Shown here: positions 1-7,638 of the stretch, in pieces
Layout: the number at the start of each line of letters is the position of its first letter
Position numbering within the stretch: the stretch's first letter is position 1
Assembly (NCBI GenBank): GCA_903867225.1
Contig: CAIPQN010000042.1
Coordinates: 166,992 to 221,433, forward strand
DNA from: an uncultured Pseudomonadota bacterium
Lineage (GTDB): Bacteria > Pseudomonadota > Gammaproteobacteria > Methylococcales > Methylomonadaceae
Direction of reading: 5' to 3'
DNA length: 54,442 nt
Notes under the pieces: generated by a model
What the model was told of the DNA's origin: nothing
Database searches by the model: none
What the model saw: the letters and a program-made list of their open reading frames with translations, nothing else
Program-made: the position numbers and the translations under genes

Positions 1-3000
1 GATGCTAGCAATTTAATGGTTAGTTCATTAGTAAATAGCATTAGCAAAGCCAAAGAAACAAAAATTGATTTAAACAATACAGCATTTTTAAAAGATGTAT
101 TTGTAGGCGCAACCACTGTTAATAAAGATATTAAATTCGATACAACAAAAATAAATTTGGTTGATGATGTTTTTGCAACACTGATTGCTGACACTTCCGC
201 AAACATTGATAGTGCTTTAAGTAATACAGCACAAAATACGGTTACATTGTTGAGTAATGTTTCAAGAGTATCCAATTTCACTCAAAACACGGCAACGAAT
301 TCGATTGTTATCGCTATTTCAAATCCTAAAACATTTAATGAAAAAACATTACTGGATGCGTTAACGGGTTCAAAAGCTGATGAGGCGATTAAAAAAACAG
401 TGATTCCTGATGGTAATTTAACACCGCCACCAATACCTACTGATATTGGTAGTAATACCAACAACAATACAGGCAATAATTCATCAACATCAACATCAAC
501 AGGTGGTGGAGCCACCACAACTACAACAACAACAACACCAACAACTCCTGTTTTAACATTAAGTTTAGCCAGTGATACAGGAAGTAGCTCTACAGACAAA
601 ATAACAAGTAGCGGACAAATCAACGTAGCCAATTTAGTAGGTGGGCGTATTTGGGAATACAGTATTAATGGCGGTGCAAAGCAAACAGGTAGTGGTTCTA
701 GCATTTCTATTATCGGTGATGGCACTAAATCCGTTGTTGTTACACAAACCGATGCTAAAAACGTTGAAAAAACGGCGAGTTTGACTTTCACACTAGATAC
801 CACGCCACCTGCTGCTCCTACAGTGGAATCTAAAAGTGGTGTTGTGACAGATGGAACGGTGAAGGTCACAGCAACTGAAAGCAATTGGAAATACAGTGTT
901 AATGGAACTGAGTCGGTTGGAAGTGGTTCAAGTTTTCCCGTTACGGGTGATGGCAATAAATCTGTTCTTGTTTGGCAAACTGATCAGGCTGGTAATGATT
1001 CAAGTAAGGCAAGTTTAAATTTCGTTTTATCAACGGGCGTTCTAGCCACACCGACATTAAGTTTAGCCGCCGACACAGGAAGTAGCTCTACGGATAACAA
1101 AACAAGTAACGGACAAGTTAATGTTTTTAATTTAGTTAGTGGCACGACTTGGCAATATAGTCTTGATGGAAATAATTGGATTACAGGAAGCGGCTCAAGT
1201 TTTACGGTTTCAGGTGATGGTTCTAAATCCGTTTCAGTTAAACAAACAAACGCAAGTGGAAAAGTGGCAACCTCTACGCCACTTACGTTTGATTTGGATA
1301 CGTCTGCCCCTGCGAAACAACCTGTTTTAACGTTGAGTTCTTATATAACAACTAGTTCAGATGAAAAATTGGCTAAGTCAGGGAATGTTAATGTAGCGAA
1401 TTTAGAAAGTGGTGCAACTTGGCAATACAGCACAGATAGTGGCAAAAGTTGGGTTTTAGGCAGCGGTTCCAATTTCACACTTACAGGCGATGGAACTAAA
1501 TCTGTTTTAGTTAAACAAACGGATACAGCAGGAAATTCAACACTTAGTGAATCGTTAATTTTCAAACTTGATACGACAGCCCCAGCAACGCCCGTTTTAA
1601 GTTTGGTTGAAGATACTGGAAATCCAACAGACAACATTACTGGTAACGGTGGTGTTAAATTTACCAATTCAGAAACTAGCGCATTGTGGTATTACAGCAC
1701 TGACGATAATACTTGGACACCAGGAAATGGCTCGACTTTCACAATTACAGGCGATGGCAGCAAATCTGTTTTTGTTAAACAAATTGATATTGCTGGCAAT
1801 GAATCAATTCATGGGCGTTTAAATTTCACTTTAACTGCAACAAAACCATCGGCACCTACATTGTCATTAGCATCTGATACAGGAAATCCATCAGATAGCA
1901 TTACCAATAATGGACAAGTGAATGTCTTTGGTTTGAACAGTGGTTCAAGTTGGCAATACAGTATCGACAACGGTACGAACTGGATAACAGGTAACGGCTC
2001 GAATTTTTCTGTTTCAGGCGACGGTACTAAAACAGTTTTAGTCAAACAAATCGATTCTTCTGGTAACAGTTCAACGATTAGTACATTAGGTTTTTCATTA
2101 GTTACTTCATTACCTGCAACGCCGTCAATCGATAGTATTTCAAGCGATGGACAAGTAAATATATCTGGCTTGGTGAGTAATGGAATTTGGCAATATAGCG
2201 TTGATGGCGTTTCTAATGTTGGCAGTGGGAGCAGTTTTAAAATAACAGGAAATGGCACAAAATCGTTGCTTGTTAAACAAACTGATGGAGCTGGGAATGT
2301 TTCTGCTGATGCTTCATTATTAAATTTTGCTTTTGTGTCGGGAGTTTATACGGGAACACCGCCTAACGTAGCCGCTAATTTAGATTCACTCGAAGCACAA
2401 TCAATAACGTTATCAGCAATTAAACTAATTAGCAGTGTGAAAAAAACAAGTTTAATTCTGACTAAATCACAATTACTGAATAATCAAAATGCCTTAAGTC
2501 GAATTGATGGTACAACTTTTGGGGCAACTGGCTCTTTTCAAATAGAGCTGGAAATTAAATCTGAACTAACAGCAAAAGAAATGGCGAGTTTGTTGCCTAC
2601 GGTAGGCGCAAAAATAAAATCGAATTCAGTCACAATTAAAGATAGCGCACAAAATGTACAAATATATTGGGATCAATTGCACGCACTAAATATCGATCCG
2701 CCGATTGGTGCAATTTATTTCACGGATAAAGTGAAACCAAAATTATCATTGTCTTTAGGGCAATACGATAATGAACAGTTGTTATCTAATACCGAGCAAA
2801 GTGGGTTGTTAAAATTTATTAAATCACCCTACAGCTTGGTGGTTTATGACGTTCAAACAAATGATGCAATTACCGAAGCTCTTAATACTTCGATTTCATC
2901 TGTCACTATTACAGACACCGCAGCTGCAATATCAGCAAATTTTGGTAGCTTGATTAACATTTATAGTATTGGAAAATTAAATACGATTATTGTCACAGAC

Positions 3001-3663
3001 AATAAGGCGTTAGATATTTCTTCCTATAAAGATTTACCAAAAGCAGCTGACGTATTGAGCAAAGTTTCTTGGTTATCATCAATGTCAGATTTTATAAGTG
3101 ATTATAAAAACTCTGCCATATCTTTAATTACCGTAAAAGATTCTGCTGAATCCGTGCAAGCCAATATCGATTTGTTACAAGCGAGCATAAAAAAATTATT
3201 GACGATTGAGCTAACTGACAATTCGATTCCGACGATTACACTTTCAGAACAACAGTATAAAAATGATTTAAGTGTGTTAAATAAAATAAATACGGCACAT
3301 GAACTCACAATTATCGCAGGCTCACCCGATGCAGTCAGTTCGGTAGTTTTGGCGACAACAATGCAGATGAGTTTTAACGGTATTCCAAGTAATCTTGATT
3401 TAAGTGGCAACACGCCAATCACGATCAGTTATGACGTAGCAACGACTGATGAAGTGCTAAAAGTTTCTCATTTTGGCGAAGATGCCGACAAATTGCTGTT
3501 TAAAAATTTTGATGGCAACACCATTGAAATGCTTGATACGCAAATAAATAATCAAGCGGCAACGTGGCTGCATAGCAGTTCTGACAATAATCACGGCATT
3601 GTTCTTCTTGGTATACAAACGGCTAATTTAGTTATTAGTGATAATTTAGTAACCCTAATTTAA
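1..3663 (+). CDS. Large Ig-like repeat surface/adhesin protein, 5' part outside window
   Basis: The frame is open from base 1, so the N-terminus lies upstream; about 1220 residues are visible. In order: about 140 residues without a recognised domain, a Thr/Ser/Gly/Asn-rich linker (bases about 430-545), seven tandem Ig-like repeats of about 75-95 residues (bases about 546-2345), and about 430 residues of C-terminal modules. The Ig repeats share the pattern WQYS, GSGSSF, GDGxKSV, VKQTDxAGN. The C-terminal part repeats a pattern of the type TDTAAAISANF / KDSAESVQANIDLL. No transmembrane segment is seen. The stop lies 4 bases before a TpsB transporter gene, so it is probably co-transcribed with the secretion genes. 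An extracellular adhesin or surface-structural role is inferred from the architecture. Export could be by the TpsB or by another route; the missing N-terminus would decide. Confidence 0.75.
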   Translation, partial: DASNLMVSSLVNSISKAKETKIDLNNTAFLKDVFVGATTVNKDIKFDTTKINLVDDVFATLIADTSANIDSALSNTAQNTVTLLSNVSRVSNFTQNTATNSIVIAISNPKTFNEKTLLDALTGSKADEAIKKTVIPDGNLTPPPIPTDIGSNTNNNTGNNSSTSTSTGGGATTTTTTTTPTTPVLTLSLASDTGSSSTDKITSSGQINVANLVGGRIWEYSINGGAKQTGSGSSISIIGDGTKSVVVTQTDAKNVEKTASLTFTLDTTPPAAPTVESKSGVVTDGTVKVTATESNWKYSVNGTESVGSGSSFPVTGDGNKSVLVWQTDQAGNDSSKASLNFVLSTGVLATPTLSLAADTGSSSTDNKTSNGQVNVFNLVSGTTWQYSLDGNNWITGSGSSFTVSGDGSKSVSVKQTNASGKVATSTPLTFDLDTSAPAKQPVLTLSSYITTSSDEKLAKSGNVNVANLESGATWQYSTDSGKSWVLGSGSNFTLTGDGTKSVLVKQTDTAGNSTLSESLIFKLDTTAPATPVLSLVEDTGNPTDNITGNGGVKFTNSETSALWYYSTDDNTWTPGNGSTFTITGDGSKSVFVKQIDIAGNESIHGRLNFTLTATKPSAPTLSLASDTGNPSDSITNNGQVNVFGLNSGSSWQYSIDNGTNWITGNGSNFSVSGDGTKTVLVKQIDSSGNSSTISTLGFSLVTSLPATPSIDSISSDGQVNISGLVSNGIWQYSVDGVSNVGSGSSFKITGNGTKSLLVKQTDGAGNVSADASLLNFAFVSGVYTGTPPNVAANLDSLEAQSITLSAIKLISSVKKTSLILTKSQLLNNQNALSRIDGTTFGATGSFQIELEIKSELTAKEMASLLPTVGAKIKSNSVTIKDSAQNVQIYWDQLHALNIDPPIGAIYFTDKVKPKLSLSLGQYDNEQLLSNTEQSGLLKFIKSPYSLVVYDVQTNDAITEALNTSISSVTITDTAAAISANFGSLINIYSIGKLNTIIVTDNKALDISSYKDLPKAADVLSKVSWLSSMSDFISDYKNSAISLITVKDSAESVQANIDLLQASIKKLLTIELTDNSIPTITLSEQQYKNDLSVLNKINTAHELTIIAGSPDAVSSVVLATTMQMSFNGIPSNLDLSGNTPITISYDVATTDEVLKVSHFGEDADKLLFKNFDGNTIEMLDTQINNQAATWLHSSSDNNHGIVLLGIQTANLVISDNLVTLI
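546..2345 (+). repeat. Seven tandem Ig-like repeat units within the surface protein
   Basis: The coding sequence repeats with a period of about 225-285 bases. Each unit holds a W(Q/E)YS core, a GSGSS or GNGS turn and a GDGxKSV strand followed by a KQTDxAGN motif. Units 2, 5 and 7 are the most diverged, so this is an old domain array rather than a recent perfect tandem duplication. Such arrays can change copy number by recombination. Just before it (about 480-545) is a run of ACA/ACATCA-type triplets encoding Thr/Ser, all in multiples of three. Confidence 0.8.
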
Positions 3664-3667
3664 TTTT

Positions 3668-5332
3668 ATGGCACATAGAAAAAAACTATTGATAGCTGGC
3701 GCACTGATATTGACGCAAAACGCATGGGCAGCAGGTGGCAGCGAATCCAATGATCGCCCAAGTGCTAAATTACCTTCGCGACCTGAATTTTTAACGCCGA
3801 AAGCAGGTTTTAATTTACCGACATTGCCTGAATCGACAACGCTACTCGCGCCAAGTAGCGGCAAATTTTTTATTGAGCGTTACACTTTTTCAGGAAATAC
3901 GGTTTTTGATGAAAGTGAATTACACGTCCTCACAACACCATACGAAAATCGTGACGTTCGCACCGATGAATTAGAAGAATTGCGCCAAACTATCACGCGC
4001 TATTACATCAATCATGGTTACATCAATTCAGGCGCACGCATTACGAAAGACGCGCTCAAAAATGGCGTGCTGAATTTTGAAATTGTCGAAGGCAAACTCG
4101 ATGACGTGCAAATTCACGGACAAGAAGGTTTGAACGAAAATTACATTAAAAATCGTTTGCGAGCGGGTGACGTGTTGAACGTCGATGATTTGCAAGAGCA
4201 ATTTCAATTGCTGCTTGTTGATCCATTGATTTCGACGTTAAGCGGAAATTTGTTGCCTAGCTCAAATCCTAATCACAGCACGCTTGATTTAAACGTCACA
4301 CGAGCGCGACCTTATCAACTCACTTTTTTCACCAACAACTATCGTCCGCCATCAATTGGCGCAGAAGCAGGTGGCGTGAGCAGTTGGGTGAGGAATTTAA
4401 CGGGTTGGGGCGATTTACTCGATTTTACGTTTCAAGGTAGCAAAGGTTTGTTGGCATACAACGGTGGCTGGAGCATTCCGATTTCGTCTTACGGCACACA
4501 AGCCTTTTTTCGTTTTACCGAAGGCGATTCTTCTGTGATTGAGCAACCGACGCAAAAACTCGATGTAAAAAGCAAAGTTCATAATCTTGAAGGCGGTTTC
4601 AGTCATCCAATTATTGATTCACTTCGTCGGAAATTAACGTTAAGCACCAGTTTTGCCGTGCGCGAAAACGAAACCACATTAGCGGGTAGACCATTTTCTT
4701 TTATTGCGAGCGAACCGACAGGACACACGCAAGTCACGGTTGTTCGTTTTTCTCAAGAACACATTGAACGCATGGAAAATCAAGTATTGGCGTTGCGCTC
4801 AACGTTTAGTTTTGGTTTGAATGCGTTAGGTTCAACGCCACGACGTAATTCTGTTGACCCAAGCAGTGATTTTTTTACTTGGTTGGGACAAGCGCAATAC
4901 GGTCACAAAGTGTTAGAAAATGGCGCACAGGTTGTTTTGAAAGGAAATACGCAATTTAGTAATCACGCGCTTTTGCCGCTTGAACGCATGGCAGTTGGTG
5001 GCGTAAATACGGTGCGCGGTTATCGAGAAAATCAATTAGTGCGTGACGAAGGTTTTAACACCAGCGTCGAGTTTCACTACCCATTATTTGGCGACGCAAA
5101 TTCAGAGCATTCACTTTCGCTGGTTCCATTTATGGATTATGGCGGTGCGTGGAATCTGGGCGAATCAGCAAATTATTTGCATTCAACAGGTATTGGCTTG
5201 AATTGGAAATTCAACCGACTTAACAGCGAGTTTTACTGGGCGCATAAAATTAACAGCGTTGAAAAAACAAAATATAACAATGATTTGCAAGATGACGGTA
5301 TTCACTTCCAAGTCAAACTCGATGCTTTTTGA
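3668..5332 (+). CDS. TpsB outer-membrane transporter (ShlB/FhaC/HecB family) of a two-partner secretion system
   Basis: Family members form a 16-stranded outer-membrane barrel that recognises its TpsA substrate with periplasmic POTRA domains. The 554-residue length is normal. An N-terminal signal peptide ends near NAWA-AGG. A linker is followed by a POTRA_2-like region beginning around residue 65 (FFIERYTFSGNTVFDESEL) and a second POTRA region (GKLDDVQIHGQEG), then the ShlB-type barrel. The hallmark L6-loop motif VRGY is present (GVNTVRGYREN), and the protein ends in Phe, the usual barrel-insertion signal. The gene sits 4 bases after the Ig-repeat gene, and its stop overlaps the start of the CHAT gene. 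The likely partner is the haemagglutinin-domain protein two genes downstream. Confidence 0.92.
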   Translation: MAHRKKLLIAGALILTQNAWAAGGSESNDRPSAKLPSRPEFLTPKAGFNLPTLPESTTLLAPSSGKFFIERYTFSGNTVFDESELHVLTTPYENRDVRTDELEELRQTITRYYINHGYINSGARITKDALKNGVLNFEIVEGKLDDVQIHGQEGLNENYIKNRLRAGDVLNVDDLQEQFQLLLVDPLISTLSGNLLPSSNPNHSTLDLNVTRARPYQLTFFTNNYRPPSIGAEAGGVSSWVRNLTGWGDLLDFTFQGSKGLLAYNGGWSIPISSYGTQAFFRFTEGDSSVIEQPTQKLDVKSKVHNLEGGFSHPIIDSLRRKLTLSTSFAVRENETTLAGRPFSFIASEPTGHTQVTVVRFSQEHIERMENQVLALRSTFSFGLNALGSTPRRNSVDPSSDFFTWLGQAQYGHKVLENGAQVVLKGNTQFSNHALLPLERMAVGGVNTVRGYRENQLVRDEGFNTSVEFHYPLFGDANSEHSLSLVPFMDYGGAWNLGESANYLHSTGIGLNWKFNRLNSEFYWAHKINSVEKTKYNNDLQDDGIHFQVKLDAF

Positions 5333-7638
5333 TGGATAAAAACATGATTAAAAAATTTTTATTATTTGCAGCATTAGGCATTGCATTTCCGCTAAAGGCG
5401 GCTGATTTTTCCGATACGTTAAAACAAGGACTTGAATGCCAAAAACAAGGTTTGCTAAATCAAGCGGTTGTGAAATTGGAAAAAGCAAAACTCGTTGCTC
5501 AATCTGCTGATGAACAAACGCAAATTTCAGGGGCATTAGGTCGCACTTATTATCAATTTCATCAGTACGAATTAGCCAAACCGCTTTTAGAGAAGGCTTA
5601 TCAAAATAGTGGTGGATTGCAAAAAGCGGATTACGCAAATTTGCTCGGCAATTTGCACAATAATCAACATGAAAATAAACAAGCCAAAACGTATTACACG
5701 CAAGCCGCGCAATTAGCCAAAGGCGATGCAATTTTAACAATGAAAGTCGCGTTAAATTTGGCGCGTAATTTAGATGCTGCAAAGCACCTTGAAACATTGC
5801 AAAAATTAAGCAATCAACTCGACGGCATTTCGGATGTCAGTGAACGTGCTGGATTAAGTTTGAGTTTAGGTGAACAAGCTAAAGCATTAGGCAAAGATGG
5901 TTTATCACTCGCTTACGATTCGTTTGAAAAAGCCCGCTTATTAAGCACGAATGAAAATTTACCCCGCATTCAAACAGAAGCTCTGGACGCACTTGCTTCG
6001 CTTTATGAAGATAGCAAAAGAATTGACGATGCTTTGCGCTTAACAAGAGAAGCCATTGCGTTAATGCAAGCAAACGAAGGGCGCGATATTTTATTCAATT
6101 TGGAATGGCGACAAGGGCGTTTGCTTCGTCAAAATGGGCAAATTGAAGCCGCAATATCCGCATATCAACGCGCAGTAGAGCATATTGAAGCGATTCGCCA
6201 AGACATTCCTGTTGATTATCAAAACGGACGCTCTTCATTTCGTGAAACGCTCGAACCTGTTTATTTAGGGCTTGCAGATTTATTACTCGAACAAGCCAAA
6301 AAAACACCCAATGACAATCAGCAATTATTGAAAAAAGCGCGTGATACCGTTGAGTTAATTAAACAAACTGAGTTGGAAGATTTTTTAGGAAGTCGCTGTA
6401 CCGTTGAAAGCGCACGCCAACAAATTGAGCAGTTGGATAATAAAACGGCGATTGTTTATCCGATTATTTTGCCGCAACGCCTTGAAATTATAGTCAGTAC
6501 ACAAAAAGGATTGACGCAATTTACTGTGCCTGTCGATGGCGTGACATTGAAAACTCAAGTGCAAAAAATGGCGCGTAATTTACGCAATCGATTACCTGCG
6601 ACGATGGCAACAAAACTTTATGGGTGGTTAATTACGCCAACAGAAGATTTATTGAAAGCGCAAGGTATTGAAACATTAGTATTTGTTCCAGACGGCGCGT
6701 TACGTTTGGTGCCAATGTCAGCACTTTATGATGGCAAACAGTTCTTAATTGAAAAATACGCTGTAGCAACTTCGCCTGGTTTAACGCTTTTTGATCCACG
6801 ACCGTTACAACACAAAGATTTAAAAACGCTGTTGCTCGGTATGAGTAATCCTGGTGCAGTGGTTGAAAAATTACCTGCAAAAGTGATTGGCGGTTTTCTT
6901 GATGTAGGTGGCGAAGAATCGGCGGCTTCGGGTTCAGCACCTGCTGAAAAACGTGAATTGACTGCATCTGACAACACGCGCAACATTTCAGACAAATCGC
7001 GTACTTTGCGAGAATTGGTAAAACTCAATAATGGTAATCTTGAACAAGCAATGCGAACCCCCGCGTTTATTGAAGGCATGAAAGACCAACTAAAATTGCC
7101 AGGTGTAAAACAAGAAGTCATGACGTTAAGTCAGCAATCAATAGGAAATACGTTGTTGCTTGATGAAGGTTTTACGCTGGAACATTTTAAAGAAGAAGTC
7201 AAACACGCTCCTTTTTCGATTGTACATATTGCATCGCACGGTATTTTTGGTTCTAAAGCAGAAAATAGCTTTTTGATGGCTTACGATGACTTGCTACATA
7301 TTGATGATTTGGAAATTTTGTTACGCGCTGAAAAATTTAAAAAAAATCCGTTAGAACTTTTAACCCTTAGTGCCTGTCAGACTGCTGAAGGTGATGACCG
7401 CGCACCGTTAGGGTTCACAGGGGTTGCGTTGAAAGCGAATGCGCGAAGTGCGATGGGAACGCTTTGGCCTATTTCAGATGAAGCGGCGTTCACTTTGATG
7501 ACGCAATTTTATAAAAATATCAACACGATGAGCAAAGTGAAAGCCTTGCAACAAGCGCAATTGAGTTTAATCAATCGACCTGAAATGCGAAATCCCTTTT
7601 ATTGGTCGCCATTTATTTTAGTAGGAAATTGGTTATGA
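5332..7638 (+). CDS. Exported TPR-CHAT domain protein (caspase-like peptidase)
   Basis: The ATG at 5332 shares bases with the stop of the TpsB gene (TGATG overlap); an in-frame ATG at 5344 (MIKKFLLFAALGIAF) may be the true start of the signal peptide, which ends near PLKA-A. About residues 20-290 are helical TPR repeats (LGRTYYQFHQYELAKPLL, LANLLGNLHNNQ, ALRLTREAIALMQ). The C-terminal 330 residues are a CHAT domain. The caspase-like dyad is present: His636 in HIASHGIF and Cys682 in LSACQTAEGD, followed by GFTGVALKANARSAMGTLW. CHAT proteins are known as substrate-cleaving peptidases, for example in gasdermin and Craspase systems. A periplasmic CHAT protein between TpsB and TpsA suggests a role in maturing or releasing the secreted protein. 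That role is inferred and not visible in the sequence. Confidence 0.88.
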   Translation: MDKNMIKKFLLFAALGIAFPLKAADFSDTLKQGLECQKQGLLNQAVVKLEKAKLVAQSADEQTQISGALGRTYYQFHQYELAKPLLEKAYQNSGGLQKADYANLLGNLHNNQHENKQAKTYYTQAAQLAKGDAILTMKVALNLARNLDAAKHLETLQKLSNQLDGISDVSERAGLSLSLGEQAKALGKDGLSLAYDSFEKARLLSTNENLPRIQTEALDALASLYEDSKRIDDALRLTREAIALMQANEGRDILFNLEWRQGRLLRQNGQIEAAISAYQRAVEHIEAIRQDIPVDYQNGRSSFRETLEPVYLGLADLLLEQAKKTPNDNQQLLKKARDTVELIKQTELEDFLGSRCTVESARQQIEQLDNKTAIVYPIILPQRLEIIVSTQKGLTQFTVPVDGVTLKTQVQKMARNLRNRLPATMATKLYGWLITPTEDLLKAQGIETLVFVPDGALRLVPMSALYDGKQFLIEKYAVATSPGLTLFDPRPLQHKDLKTLLLGMSNPGAVVEKLPAKVIGGFLDVGGEESAASGSAPAEKRELTASDNTRNISDKSRTLRELVKLNNGNLEQAMRTPAFIEGMKDQLKLPGVKQEVMTLSQQSIGNTLLLDEGFTLEHFKEEVKHAPFSIVHIASHGIFGSKAENSFLMAYDDLLHIDDLEILLRAEKFKKNPLELLTLSACQTAEGDDRAPLGFTGVALKANARSAMGTLWPISDEAAFTLMTQFYKNINTMSKVKALQQAQLSLINRPEMRNPFYWSPFILVGNWL

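Noticed and set aside
480-545. ACA/ACATCA triplet run as a phase-variation tract
   Set aside because: All repeat units are multiples of three bases and encode a Thr/Ser linker; slippage would alter linker length, not the frame.
282-956. Long minus-strand open frame opposite the Ig-repeat gene
   Set aside because: It is a shadow of a repetitive, codon-biased coding strand. The product is a low-complexity Val/Pro/Leu string without domain or start signal. The same holds for minus frames at 1341-1667, 1809-2258 and 3102-3422.
546-2345. CRISPR-like periodic repeats
   Set aside because: The period is about 225-285 bases, the repeats are diverged, and the period lies inside an open frame as protein domains.
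6726-7121. Minus-strand frames inside the TPR-CHAT gene
   Set aside because: No ribosome site or recognisable domain; they lie wholly within a well-supported gene.
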